Assembly: GCA_037039925.1 (NCBI GenBank)
Contig: JAXRKP010000256.1
Span: 92,501-156,500, forward strand
DNA: 64,000 bases
Direction: 5' to 3'
From: Doris montereyensis
Lineage: Eukaryota; Mollusca; Gastropoda; Nudibranchia; Dorididae
Positions 34,816 through 47,400 of this stretch are shown piece after piece. Positions within the stretch are counted from its first letter, which is position 1. Every line of letters begins with the position of its first letter. The notes beneath the pieces are model-generated. The model did no database searches. It saw only the letters and a program-made list of their open reading frames with translations, and was not told the origin of the DNA. The translations under genes and the position numbers were made by a program.

Positions 34816-37057
34816 GGACTGCTTAGAGTAGACGACGGTTGATTGGTTTTGGGTAAGAGTACGAGCACTCTCTTTTCTTCTTTTCTTTTCATATCGACGA
34901 CTGTTCCAAAAACAATCAAAAAAAGATGTAGGATAACATTATGATCTTTGAACAAAGCGTATTGTAATTCTGTAAACGTTCAAGTTTAACGCCACTCTTG
35001 CTTTTACGTTATTGAGGACAAATAAAATCAGGGCAGCACATCTTTTTGACTGTCCACATTAAGCCGTCAGAGATGATAGAGTCGCCAGAGATGAAGTTAT
35101 CCTCTAAGGATTTCCTGAGTCTTACTATCAATCATTGTGGTTCTCTAAATGGCATGGTGTCCACACCTTGGATGTTTTCCCCCAAAATTTGTGCTCATTT
35201 AGAAAAGCATCCTTTTTTATATGGGTATTTTGTCTATTGGGGAGTGTATTAGTATCCTCCCCTTGTTTTTGATCATTCTCACATACAACAATGAATTTCT
35301 CTTGGAGAATGGTGTAAGATGTGAGGCATGAAGTGAAATAACGACTGGGATGTGCGAATGTTTCCTCACTCACTGGATATATATTACGTTTAATTTATCA
35401 ATCTTACACGGATGTTCCCATATATATGTGTATATTTATTGAATTTTTTTATGTTGTATTAGTTGTATACTATTTTTAAAAAATGACAATTATTCCAGTG
35501 ATGGACGCAAAACCAAATTTAAATCATAAATTTTTTGCTTTGTTTATTCTTATCTTATTTTTGTCATCTCTTGAGTAGAAAGCAGTTTTAATGCAGTTGT
35601 TTTAATGCGGTTGATTTAATGCGGTTGATTTAATGTATTTCTATTCTTCCTCCATGCGTGTGAAGCTTATCACATACATTTCTATCACACATTTTTTTCA
35701 TGAAATAGTTTTTTTGTAAATCTTTTGTTTCTAGGCGTCATTCTTTTGTTTTTTTACAGAAATGTTTTTCTTCCTTTTTAATGTACATGTTGTAATTTTG
35801 ATCGATTTCTGTTTTAAGAAAAGTAATCTTGAAAATACTGGCTTCTTCGATTATGATACCAAAGACGATAAAGGGGGCAGGGTACACATTTTTTCCCCCT
35901 CTGTACCACAATAGATTTCTTTCTTTTAGGATTCCCTATCACGTTGTATAGGCTCAGCTTTCCCACTTTTCTTCTACAATATTTATCCTTGTCCAAGGGA
36001 GTGCCTTTCCGTGATGGGTGAGTGGTTTAAAAAAAAAAAAAAGAAGTTTCTTCTGTCTTCAAGGGGCTTGCTTCATTGTGTCAGTTTTAAATGTGATGTC
36101 AGCAAATCACGTCATTATAAAGCATGTGATGAAGTTATCGCAGAAGAATTTGTCATATCTTCTAAAATATCATTTATTTGATGTAAGATATGCTTGCCCT
36201 TTTGTTTTTTTGTTTGTTTGAGGCATCATCATGTTATATTTCTGGTGTAGGAGTATGGCTCCTTTTGTAGTGACGTGTGGCATAGGGGTACAGAGTAAGT
36301 AAGAGAACCCCTCCATTGACCTCTCAAAGGAACGCTGTGGTCTTTTGGGTTGTCTGTTGCCACCATGCACCTTCACTGAAGGCTAACAGGAGGGCTACTT
36401 TTTAACACAATTTCCTTTGTTTTCTTTTGTGTGTGCCTCAATCAATTTTTAGGTTAGAAAGCTTTTGTGTACATTTCTCACAACCCTTTTTTCTACATGT
36501 TTTATTGACATGTTATCTTTTTTATGCTAATGATATTTTTAACATTGGAATTGATGTCAATGTTGATGGATTATCTTCTAATTTTAAAATTTTATATATT
36601 TTTGTGCCTGTTTCTGCCGAGTTCTTCAAATTTGAACTAGGTCATTTACAAAAAAAAAAAGAAACAAATGTAAATATTTTCAATTTTAATCGTTGTAAGG
36701 AGCCTTAAAGGTTAGATACTCGGTGATTGAAAATTTGACAAAGTTGAGAGACAACAAAAAAACTCGGATCACCAGAATTAAGTTGTAAAGACTTTGTGAT
36801 TCCAGGTAAAGAGAAAAGATGGAATTAGAGGCTGTATCCCCGCACAAGTGCAGGCTCACCGACTGTACATCACTGAGGTAAAATGAAAACAGGAAAAGAA
36901 TTTTGCATTGAGCAGCAATTTACTCACATTACCTGCATTGAACAGACTATTTGCTGCGAAGAAGTGAAAAAAAATGGTCCTGGGAAGGAACAATGAACTA
37001 TAACATCCTGCACCTAAGATTCCGTTTGTGTAGATTTTCTTTCAAAGTTGATGTAGA
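34816..37057. other. 3' UTR and downstream flank
   Basis: No further coding region is recognised. AT-rich with several homopolymer runs. The transcript end is uncertain; candidate poly(A) signals begin at 35021. Confidence 0.45.
35021..35026 (+). terminator. Candidate poly(A) signal of the E3 ligase gene
   Basis: AATAAA 206 bases after the stop codon at 34813-34815, the first canonical hexamer in the 3' flank. Longer 3' UTRs using later signals are possible. Confidence 0.4.
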
Positions 37058-37593
37058 CAGGGTGTCCAGCAAGGTCAGAAAATTGGAAATATGTCGGATT
37101 TTTCATACTCAGCTCGGAAAGGTCGAAAATTGATGTCTTGGGTAGGAAAACAAGTAGGAAATGGGGCTCAGGTAGTAAAAATAGGGTTCCCATGCATTAG
37201 GGAAGTCCTTAACAACGAAAAACATGTTTCCCAGTCGAGAGGGGAAATGATATATTTTTGCACTGTTTGCATGTTTTGTGACATGATAGGGGTAGATCCA
37301 TCACTACTAGATCTATCAGCTATCAAAATTATTTATTTTTCAGAAAGGGGCTGAAATATTAATCCAAAGTGAAACATTAAAGAAATGTGTGATCACTTTT
37401 TATTTCATTGAGATGCACTAGAAAGTCATTCACTTATGATTTGAATCAACAATTTATAATAATGCATTGAAATTGGAAATATTTACGCTGTTCTCCGTTT
37501 CTGGCGTCGAGAGAGTATTTCATTTTCTGGGTCAGGTAGGATTTTTTGTGTTGAGGTAGGAAATTTTCAGTTGACTTTTTGCTGGACACCCTG
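37058..37593. mobile_element. Small TIR element with CAGGGTGTCCAGCAA ends
   Basis: CAGGGTGTCCAGCAA at 37058 and its complement TTGCTGGACACCCTG ending at 37593 are perfect 15-base inverted repeats around 536 bases. Flanks TGTAGA/TGTAGA are a perfect 6-bp duplication. The interior keeps a T/A-rich AGGTAGGAAA motif near both ends and no transposase. The CAG...CTG ends suggest a hAT-related non-autonomous element. Confidence 0.8.
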
Positions 37594-39895
37594 TGTAGAA
37601 TGTTTTAGCTAGAAGAAAAGTAAATCTGTAATGTAATAACCGACAGAATGATCAATCTTGTTGTAGGATCCGTTTGTACACGGTTTTGTTTTCAGGGTCA
37701 TTGTGTTGATTATAAAATTGTGTAACCTAGTTAAAGAGCCTATCTTACAAATATACTAATGATAACAGCAACAAATATGATGTGAAGAATGGTTGCATTT
37801 AGATTATTGAAGAGGAAGGCATATATATATATATTTGATGTAAATAAACATTTATGTTTGGATATGTGAAGCAGAGAGGCAATACACACCACACACTGTA
37901 CATTCAGCCATCCTCCTCCTACCATCTTTGCATACACACACACACACACACACACACATATAAAGAGACATAAGTAAGATACTATTGTAACCACTGTGCT
38001 TTCATTTGAATGATATTATGACAGATCTGCCGAACGGAAAACGTTTGAAAAAATAATAATTTTGAACGGGGTTTGTGGAATGTTTCCTTCTGTTTTTTAA
38101 TTTTTAATTTTTGTTTGTTTGTTTAAAGAAATACATTTATGTTCACTTCTTATAGTTCTTTTGGCGTACACAGTGTAAATAAATGAATAACGCAATGCAA
38201 ATGCAAAGTGTTTAAGGGGTTGAAATTGATTATGAAAATCAAAGAAAAAAACGTGTTGTTGGTTGGCAGGTCTGTCCGTGGCTGTGGTGAGGGTATGAGA
38301 GCTTTTCTGTTTTTATTTTGTCCCTGACAAAAAAAAGGGGGTAGGTTAGTTTTTTATATCTCATTTTTGTTTGGATTTTTTGTGTCACTTCTATTGTTTT
38401 TGTTTTATAAAGTTGCCATAAAGCTAGTTTCCTGAATGCTTTCCATCTTCATGCTATTACTATTATTATTATTATTATTACTATTATTATAGGTTTGCAT
38501 GTGAGTTGTGTAACCAAGTACACTGTTCTAAATTTAGTGTTTGATATTTGACACGTAGGATGATTTATTTAGGGGAGATGCATGGCTACAACATTCTTGA
38601 AAAATTAGTCTTTGATAATTGACACGTAGGATGATTTATTTAGGGGAGATGTATGGCTACAACATTCTTGAAAAAATTAGTCTTTGTTTTGTTTAGTTTT
38701 GTTTTGTTTTGTAAGGTGTAGACTACACGTACATGTTGATGGGTTTCATGTACACTACAAGCTGTGTGAATTTGTCCAAATTTATTATTACTTTCCAGGT
38801 CAGAGGAGTGTTTTATTTAGCACTTATAGCACCTGCTTTCCTCATTCTAAACAAGGGGGTGGAGGTGTGCTTGTGACTTTCGAGGCTTGATTTTAAATGA
38901 AAAAAAGGAAAGAAACTACATGACATGTATCATCATCATCATCACCACTGTCATTGTGATGTCAACAGCACTTTTTAGATTATAAATATAATCTTCTATT
39001 TCTATATTATCATGACACGCACTTTAACTTTATAAACAGACTGAATATTTTCTCCATTTGCCACATTTAGCTTGGTTCAGTTCATGTCATTATCATGTGT
39101 GTCAAGGGAAAGAGAGGATAAGAAAATTGAATTTTAAAAAATTATATTCTTCTCTGTTCTACTTGGTAGATTTTGCCATAGACAAATCAATCATCGACTT
39201 TCTCACATGATATTTTATTATGTAGTAACATTTTCATTGGTTCCTCGCGTGTTTGTTTTCATTACAAGTTTTTTAAGCTTGTCATCATTGTGTAATTTTT
39301 ATTCAATGAAATGAAATTGATAAAATTAATGAAATGTATCTTTTTTATTATTTGTTGTGTACCAGCAGACTGCGTCATCCGCATATTTTAATATTATTAT
39401 TTTTATTATCCTCTTGCCACTGGATGTCTGAAAGTTGCACGCTTTCATGTGCCAATTTAACTTTGGGAGTGGGGTGAGGGGGGGGGGGTACAGATTATTA
39501 AAAATAAAAAAAAACCCCACTTATATGCCATAAACATCCTGACATCCCCTGTTTTAAGTTTAAAAAAAAAGTTTTTCTGTACTATAATGAGGGAAAGTGA
39601 AAAGATTGTAACTGTTAATTTTGTACGAATAACGACAAAAAAATTAAACAGAGAAAAGGCATTAAGACTAGGGTTTTGATTATACTATTTCTAAAAATGA
39701 CTGTTCATAAATTGATTTTCAACTTTCTGGCAGTAGAAGAGCCCAGTACTAGTAGGATGACGCTGACACAAGTGATGCTCTGATTGTCTATATTGTAGCC
39801 ATTCATTACTTTGCCTGATGGAAATAATAAAAGTTTTATAACATTAAATATGATTTATTATTTGTTTTTAAAAATTGAATCAGTCCTTGTCCCAC
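37594..39895. other. AT-rich flank, no gene recognised
   Basis: Contains a CA microsatellite at 37937-37962, an ATT microsatellite at 38456-38492 and a 70-base direct duplication around 38535-38680 (TTGACACGTAGGATGATTTA in both). No coding region or pol III promoter is seen. Confidence 0.45.
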
Positions 39896-40258
39896 CATGT
39901 TGGTTTTTGTAAAGTGTTAGCCGATAAGATTTCAGTTTTCAGGGCTGTTTGTGGACAGTTGGCTTTGGTAAAGTCTTAGCCGATAAGATTTCAGTTTTCA
40001 GGGCTGTTTGTGGACAGTTGGCTTTGGTAAAGTGTTAGCCGATAAGATTTCGGTTTTCAGGGCTGTTTGTGGACAGTTGGCTTTGGTAAAGTGTTAGCCG
40101 ATAAGATTTCAGTTTTCAGGGCTGTTTGTGGACAGTTGGCTTTGGTAAAGTGTTAGCCGATAAGATTTCAGTTTTCAGGGCTGTTTGTGGACAGTTGGCT
40201 TTGGTAAAGTGTTAGCCGATAAGATTTCAGTTTTCAGGGCTGTTTGTGGACAGTTGGC
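39896..40258. repeat. 59-bp minisatellite, about 6 copies
   Basis: Units contain TTGGCTTTGGTAAAGTGTTA, GCCGATAAGATTTCAG and GGGCTGTTTGTGGACAG and are almost identical. The array runs directly into a family B copy on its right. Confidence 0.96.
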
Positions 40259-40322
40259 GAGTGCTTCTGGTAGGTTCTACTTCTTTCTTTTTTCTCTCTT
40301 TCAATTATCTTTCAACTTGCTG
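40258..40322 (+). repeat. Dispersed repeat family B, copy 7 (left part)
   Basis: GTGCTTCTGGTAGGTTCTAC, TTCTTTC and CTTTCAACTTGCTGT, interrupted by a SINE. Its tail (CTTACTGTTTCCTCTTTAAT, CACCCTGAGAAC) resumes at 40668. Confidence 0.7.
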
Positions 40323-40324
40323 TG

Positions 40325-40667
40325 TTGGGTACTTCCAGAGGCAAGGTCTCGGCCTCTCAGCCAAAATGTAGTGGGTTCGAGCCCACCAACGGTTGAAGGT
40401 GAAAAATGTTCTCACTTTAAAATTATTTTTTTTTAAAGCAAAACCTACCTCCCTGGTCCAGGTAGGTGTATCGACACCTAGTTTCATCGGAGATGGACGA
40501 TTACAAGGAGGTCCCGTGTGAAGATTACAACATTCTGTGCACATTAAACTAATTAAAGATCCCATGGCTGTTTAAATTACAGGGCAGACGGGGCAAAATT
40601 ACAAATCCTACGAAAACCCTCAAGATCACCTTAGTAGTGGATGTGGGTAAATGAAATCAAAATCAAC
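40325..40667 (+). mobile_element. tRNA-derived SINE inside family B
   Basis: The head has CAAGGTCTCGGCCTCTCAG and a good B box GGGTTCGAGCCC (40374). The body words CCTCCCTGGTCCAGGTAGG, GAGGTCCCGTGTG and ACATTCTGTGCAC are followed by the tail CCTACGAAAACC, ATCACCTTAGTAGTGG and AAATCAAAATCAA. The copy is flanked by CTTGCTGT and CTTACTGT, consistent with an 8-bp target duplication. Confidence 0.75.
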
Positions 40668-40764
40668 TTACTGTTTCCTCTTTAATTCACCCTGAGAACA
40701 GTGAGATTGAGATCACTGCGGGTTCAAGTTTAATGAATTGATTTGCTTTCAAATCTAAGTATTC

Positions 40765-40862
40765 TTTCCTTTCCTTCCTTTACTTATTTTTCATCTTGCT
40801 GTTTCCTCAGAATTGATTGCTGAGATCACTAATCGGGATGGGGTAGACTTCCATAAAACAAA
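40765..40862 (+). repeat. Dispersed repeat family B, copy 8 (tail)
   Basis: TTTTCATCTTGCTGTTTCCT, TGCTGAGATCACT and GATGGGGTAGACTT match the second half of family B. The 30-bp array begins about 50 bases to the right. Confidence 0.6.
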
Positions 40863-40915
40863 CTAACCAACAATTGACAGCATCAGCAGTTTGTGGATGA
40901 CAATCAAAGTATGAC

Positions 40916-43900
40916 AAATGACATTCTTCCAGTAAAGAAAAGTTACATAAGAATTCTTCCAGTAAACAAAATTTACATGACAATTCTTCCAGTAGACAAA
41001 TGTCACATGATAATTCTTCCAGTTCTTCTAGCCAGTAAACAAAATTTACATGACAATTCTTCCAGTAGACAAATGTCACATGATATTTCTTCCAGTATAC
41101 AAAAGTTACATGACAATTCTTCCAGAAAACAAAAGTTACATGACAATTCTTCCAGTCCAATAGACAAAAGTTATATGACAATTCTTCCAGAAAACAAAAG
41201 TTAAATGACAATTCTTCCAGAAAACAAAACTTACACTTACATGACAATTCTTCCAGTCCAATACACAAAAGTTACATGACAATTCTTCCAGTACACAAAA
41301 GTTACATGACAATTCTACACTACCAGTACCAGTAGACAAGTTACATGCCAATTTTACCAGCAAACAAAAGTTACATGACAATTCTTCCAGTATACACAAA
41401 CTACATGACAATTCTTCCAGTAAACAAAAGTTACATGACAATTCTTTCAGTAGACAAAAGTTACATGACAATTCTTGCAGTAAACAAGAATTACATGACA
41501 ATTCTTCCAGTAAACAAAAGGTGCAAGACAATTCTTCCAGTAGACAAAAGTTACATGACAATTCTTCCAGTAGACAAAAGTTACATGATAATTCTTGCAG
41601 TAAACAAAAGTTACATGACAATTCTTCCAGTAAACAAAAGTTACATGACAATTCTTCCAGTAAACAAAAGTTACATGACAATTCTTGCAGTAAACAAAAG
41701 TTACATGACAATTCTTCCAGTAAACAAAAGTTACATGACAATTCTTCCAATAAACAAAAGTTGCATGACAGTTCTTGCAGAAAACAAAAGTTACATGACA
41801 ATTTTTTCAGTAGACAAAAGTTACATGCCAATTCTTGCAGTAAACAAAAATTACATAACAATTCTTCCAGTAGACAAAAGTTACATGAAAATTCTTCCAG
41901 TAGACAAAAGTGACATGACTTCTTCCAGTAGACAAAAGTTACATGACAATTCTTCCAGTAGACAAAAGTTACATGACAATTCTTGCAGTAAACAAAAGTT
42001 ACATGACAATTCTTCCAGTAGACAAAAAAGTTACATGGCTTCATCCAGGAGACAAAAGTTACATGACAATTCTTCCAGTAGACAAAAGTTACATGCCAAT
42101 TCTTCCAGTAGACAAAAGGTACAAGACTTCTTCCAGTAAACAGAAGTTACATGAGAATTCTTCCAGTAGACAAAAGTTACAAAAACAAAAGTTACATGAC
42201 AATTCTTCTAGTAGACAAAAGTTACATGACAATTCTTGCAGTAAACAAAAGTTACATGACAATTCTTCCAGTAGACAAAAGTTACAAGACTTTTTCCAGT
42301 AGACAAAAGTTACAAGACAATTTTTTCCAGTAGACAAAAGTTACAAGACTTTTTCCAGTAGACAAAAAGTTACAAGACTTTTTCCAGTAGACAAAAGTTA
42401 CAAGACTTTTCCAGTAGACAAAAGTTACAAGACTTCTTCCAGTAAACAAAAGTTACATGACAATTCTTGCAGTAAACAAACGTTACAAGACAATTCTTCC
42501 AGTAAACAAAAGTTACATGACAATTCTTCCGGTAGACAAAAGTTACATGACAATTCTGACAATTCTTCCACTAAACAAAAGTTACAAGACATCTTTCAGT
42601 AGACAAAAACTACATGACAATTCTTTCAGTAAACAAAAGTTACAGGACAATTCTTCCAGTAGACAAATTGCCATAAGAATTCTTCCAGTTCCAGTAAACA
42701 AAAATTACATGACAATTCTTCCAGTAGACAAAAGTTACATGATAATTCTTTCAGTAAACAAAAGTTACATGACAATTCTTCCAATACACAAAAGTTACAT
42801 GACGATTCTTCCAATAAACAAAAGTTACATGACAATTCTTGCAGAAAACAAAAGTTACAAGACAATTCTTCCAGTAGACAAAAGTTACAAGACTCCTTCC
42901 AGTAGACAAAAGTTACAAGACTTCTTCCAGTAAACAAAAAAGTTACATCACAATTCTTCCAGTAGACAAATCACCATCAGAATTCTTCCAGTAAACAAAA
43001 ATGACAAGACAATTCTTCCAGTAAACAAAAGTTACATGACAATTCTATCATTAAACAAAAGTTACATGACAATTCTTTCAGTAGACAAAAGTTACATGAC
43101 AATTCTATCATTAAACATGACAATTCTTTCAGTAGACAAAAGTTACATGACAATTCTTTCACTAGATATAAGTTACGTGACAATTTTTCAGTAGACATAA
43201 GTTACGTGACAATTCTTTCAGTAGACAAAAGTTACATGACAATTCTTTCAGTAGACATAAGTTGCATGACAATTTTTTCAGTAGACAAAAGTTACATGAC
43301 AATTCTTTCAGTAGACATAAGTTACATGACAATTATTTCAGTAGACATAAGTTAAATTGCAATTATTTCAGCAGACATAAGTTACATGGCAATTCTTTCA
43401 GTAGACATAAGTTACATGGCAATTATTTCAGTAGACATAAGTTTGGCAATTATTTCATGGCAATTATTTCAGTAGACATAAGTTACATGGCAATTCTTTC
43501 AGTAGACATAAGTTACATGACAATTCTTTCAGTAGACATAAGTTACATGGTAATTATTTCAGTAGACATAAGTTACATGGCAATTCTTTCAGTAGACATA
43601 AGTTACATGGCAATTCTTTCAGTAGACAATTATTTCAGTTAGCAATTACAGTAAGTTACGTGACAATTCTTTCAGTAGACATAAGTTACATGGTAATTAT
43701 TTCAGTAGACATAAGTTACATGGTAATTATTTCAGTAGACATAAGTTACATGGCAATTCTTTCAGTAGACATACGTTACATGGCAATTCTTTCAGTAGAC
43801 ATAAGTTACATGGCAATTATTTCAGTAGACATAAGTTACATGGTAATTATTTCAGTAGACATAAGTTACATGGCAATTATTTCAGTTACATGGCAAGGAG

Positions 43901-44318
43901 TTACATGGTAATTATTTCAGTAGACATAAGTTACATGGTAATTATTTCAGTAGACATAAGTTACATGGCAATTATTTCAGTAGACATAAGTTACATGGCA
44001 ATTATTTCAGTAGACATACGTTACATGGCAATTATTTCAGTAGACATAAGTTACATGGCAATTATTTCAGTAGACATAAGTTACATGGCAATTCTTTCTT
44101 TCAGTAGACATACGTTACATGGCTATTATTTCAGTAGACATAAGTTACATGGCAATTATTTCAGTAGACATAAGTTACATGGCAATTCTTTCAGTAGAAA
44201 TAAGTTACATGGCAATTCTTTCAGTAGACATAAGTTACATGGTAATTATTTCAGTAGACATAAGTTACATGGTAATTATTTCAGTAGACATAAGTTACAT
44301 GGCAATTCTTTCCGACAT
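40916..44318. repeat. 30-bp minisatellite, about 110 copies in two subfamilies
   Basis: Left subfamily (to about 43140): ACAATTCTTCCAGTA with GACAAAAGTTACATG. Right subfamily (from about 43240): CAATTATTTCAGTAGACATA and AGTTACATGG. A transition of mixed units with TTTCAGTAGACATAAG but still ACAATTCTTT lies at about 43040-43340. Because 30 is a multiple of three, open frames of up to 302 codons run on both strands; these are artefacts of the unit length. Confidence 0.97.
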
Positions 44319-44458
44319 CCAAAGGTCGTGCGTTTATCCAGCTACTACTGTATGAATTTATTTGTGTTGAAAAAACTACACCACAATGAGAAGATGTTTA
44401 TTATCATGTAATGTTATATTTCGGAAAAATCGATTAACTTTTTTTATCACCTTACTGT

Positions 44459-47400
44459 AGATAATACCCTGTTCACCGTAGATAATGTCCGTTCACCGTA
44501 GATAATGTCCTGTTCACCGTAGATAATGTCCTGTTGACCGTAGATAATGTCCTGTTCACCTCAGATGATACCCTGTTCACCGTAGATAATGTCCTGTTCA
44601 ACTAAGATGATATCCTGTTCACCGTAGATAATGTCCTGTTCAACTTAGATGATATCCTGTTCACCATATCTAATGTCCTGTTCAACTAAGATGATACCCT
44701 GTTCAACTTAGATGATACCCTGTTCAACGTAGATGATACCCTGTTCCCCTTAGATGATACCCTGTTTACTGTAGATGATACCCTGTTCACTTTAGATGAT
44801 ACCCCGTTCACTTTAGATGATACCCTGTTCACTGTAGATGATTCCCTGTTCACTGTAGATGATATCCTGTTCACTGTAGACGATACCCTGTTCACTTTAG
44901 ATGATACCCTGTTCACTTTAGATGATACCCTGTTCACCTTAGATGATACTCTATTCACCTTAGATGATACCCTGTTCACCTTAGATGATACCCTGTTCAC
45001 CTTAGATAATACCCTGTTCACCTTAGATGATACACTGTTCACCTTAAATGATACCCTGGTCACTGTAGATAATACCTTGTTCACTCTAGATGATACCTGT
45101 TCACCTTAGATGATACCCTGTTCCCCTTAGATAATACCCTGTTCACCTTAGATGATACCCTGTTGACTGTAGATAATACCTTGTTCACTGTAGATGATAC
45201 CCTGTTCACCTTAAATGATACCCTGTTCACCTTAAATGATACCCTGTTGGCCTTAGATAATACCCTGTTCGCCTTAGATAATACCCTGTTCACCTTAGAT
45301 AATACCCTGTTCACCTTAGATGATACCCTGTTCACCTTAGATAATACCCTGTTCACCTTAGATGATACCCTGTTTACCTTAGATGATACCCTGTTCACCT
45401 TAGATGATACCCTGTTCACCTTAGATAATACCCTGTTCACCTTAGATGATACCCCTGTTCACCTTAGATGATACCCTGTTCACCGGAGATAATGTCCTGT
45501 TCACCGCAGATGATACCCTGTTTATCGTAGCTAATGTCCTGTTCACCATAGATGATACCCTGTTCATAGATAATACCTGTTCACCTTAGATGATACCCTG
45601 TTCACTTTAGATGATGTCCTGTTCACCTTAGATAATACCCTGTTCACCTTAGATGATACCCTGTTCACTGTACATGATACCCTGTTCACCTTAGATAATA
45701 CCCTGTTCACCTTGGATGATACCCTGTTCACTGTACATGATACCCTGTTCACTTTAGATGATACCCTGTTCACCTTAGATAATACCCTGTTCACTGTTCA
45801 CCTTAGACCCTGTTCACCTTGGATGTTCTGTAGATGATCACTGTACATGATACCCTGTTCACTGTAGATGATACCCTGTTCACCTTAGATGATACCCTGT
45901 TCACCTTAGATGATACCCTGTTCACTGTAGATGATAACCTGTTCACCTTAGATGATACCCTGTTCACCTTAGATGATACCCTGTTCGCCTTAGATGATAC
46001 CCTGTTCACCTTTGAGATGATACCCTGTTAGCCTTAGATGATGATACCCTGTTCACTGTAGATGATACCCTGTTCACTGTAGATGATACCATGTTCACTG
46101 TAGATGATACCCTGTTCACTGTAGATGATACCCTGTTCACCTTAGATGATACCCTGTTCGCCTTAGATGATACCCTGTTCACTGTAGATGATACCCTGTT
46201 TACCTTAGATGATACCCTGTTCACTGTAGATGATACCCTGTTCACTGTAGATGATACCCTGTTCACCTTAGATGATACCTGTTCACCTTAGATGATACCC
46301 TATTCACCTTAGATGATACCCTGTTCATTTAGATGATACCCTGTTCACTGTAGATGATACCCTGTTCACCTTAGATGATACCCTGTTCATTGTAGATGAT
46401 ACCCTGTTCACCTTAGATGATACCCTGTTCACCTTAGATGATACCCTGTTCACCTTATTCATAGATGACCCTGTTCACCTTAGATGATACCCTATTCACC
46501 TTAGATGATACCCTGTTCACCTTAGATGATACCCTGTTCACCGTAGATGATACCCTGTTCACTGTAGATGATACCCTGTTCACCGTAGATGATACCCTGT
46601 TCACTGTAGATGATACCCTGTAGATGATACCCTGTTCTGTAGATGATACCCTGTTCACTGTAGATAATACCCTGTTCACCTTAGATGATACCCTGTTCTT
46701 AGATAATATCCTGTAGATGATACCCTGTTCACCTTAGATGATACCCTGTTCACCTTAGATAATACCCTGTTCACCTTAGATGATACCCTGTTCACCTTAG
46801 ATGATACCCTGTTCACCTTAGATAATACCCTTTTCACCTTAGATGATACCCTGTTCACCTTAGATGATACCCTGTTCACCTTAGATAATACCCTGTTCAC
46901 CTTAGATGATACCCTGTTCACCTTAGATAATACCCTGTTCACCTTAGATGATACCCTGTTCACCTTAGATGATACCCTGTTCACCTTAGATAATACCCTG
47001 TTCACCTTAGATGATACCCTGTTCACCTTAGATGATACCCTGTTTGCCTTAGATAATACCCTGTTGACCTTAGATGATACCCTGTTCGTCTTAGATGATA
47101 CCCCCTGTTCCCTGTTCTGTAGATGATACCCTGTTCACCTTAGATGATACCCTGTTCACCTTAGATAATACCCTGTTCACCTTAGATGATACCCTGTTCA
47201 CCTTAGAGATACCCTGTTCCTTAGATGATACCCTATTCACCTTAGATGATACCCCCTTAGGTGATACCCTGTTCACCTTAGATGATACCCTGTTCACCTT
47301 AGATGATACCCTGTTCACCTTAGATACCCTGTTCGCCTTAGATGATTGATACCCTGTTCACTGTAGATGATACCCTGTTCACTGTAGATGATACCCTGTT

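Noticed and set aside
41136..42044. 302-codon cysteine-rich open frame, and opposite-strand frames up to 264 codons
   Set aside because: They lie wholly inside the 30-bp array. A unit length divisible by three keeps frames open on both strands, and the periodic peptides reflect the DNA repeat. No promoter, splice site or non-repetitive domain is attached.
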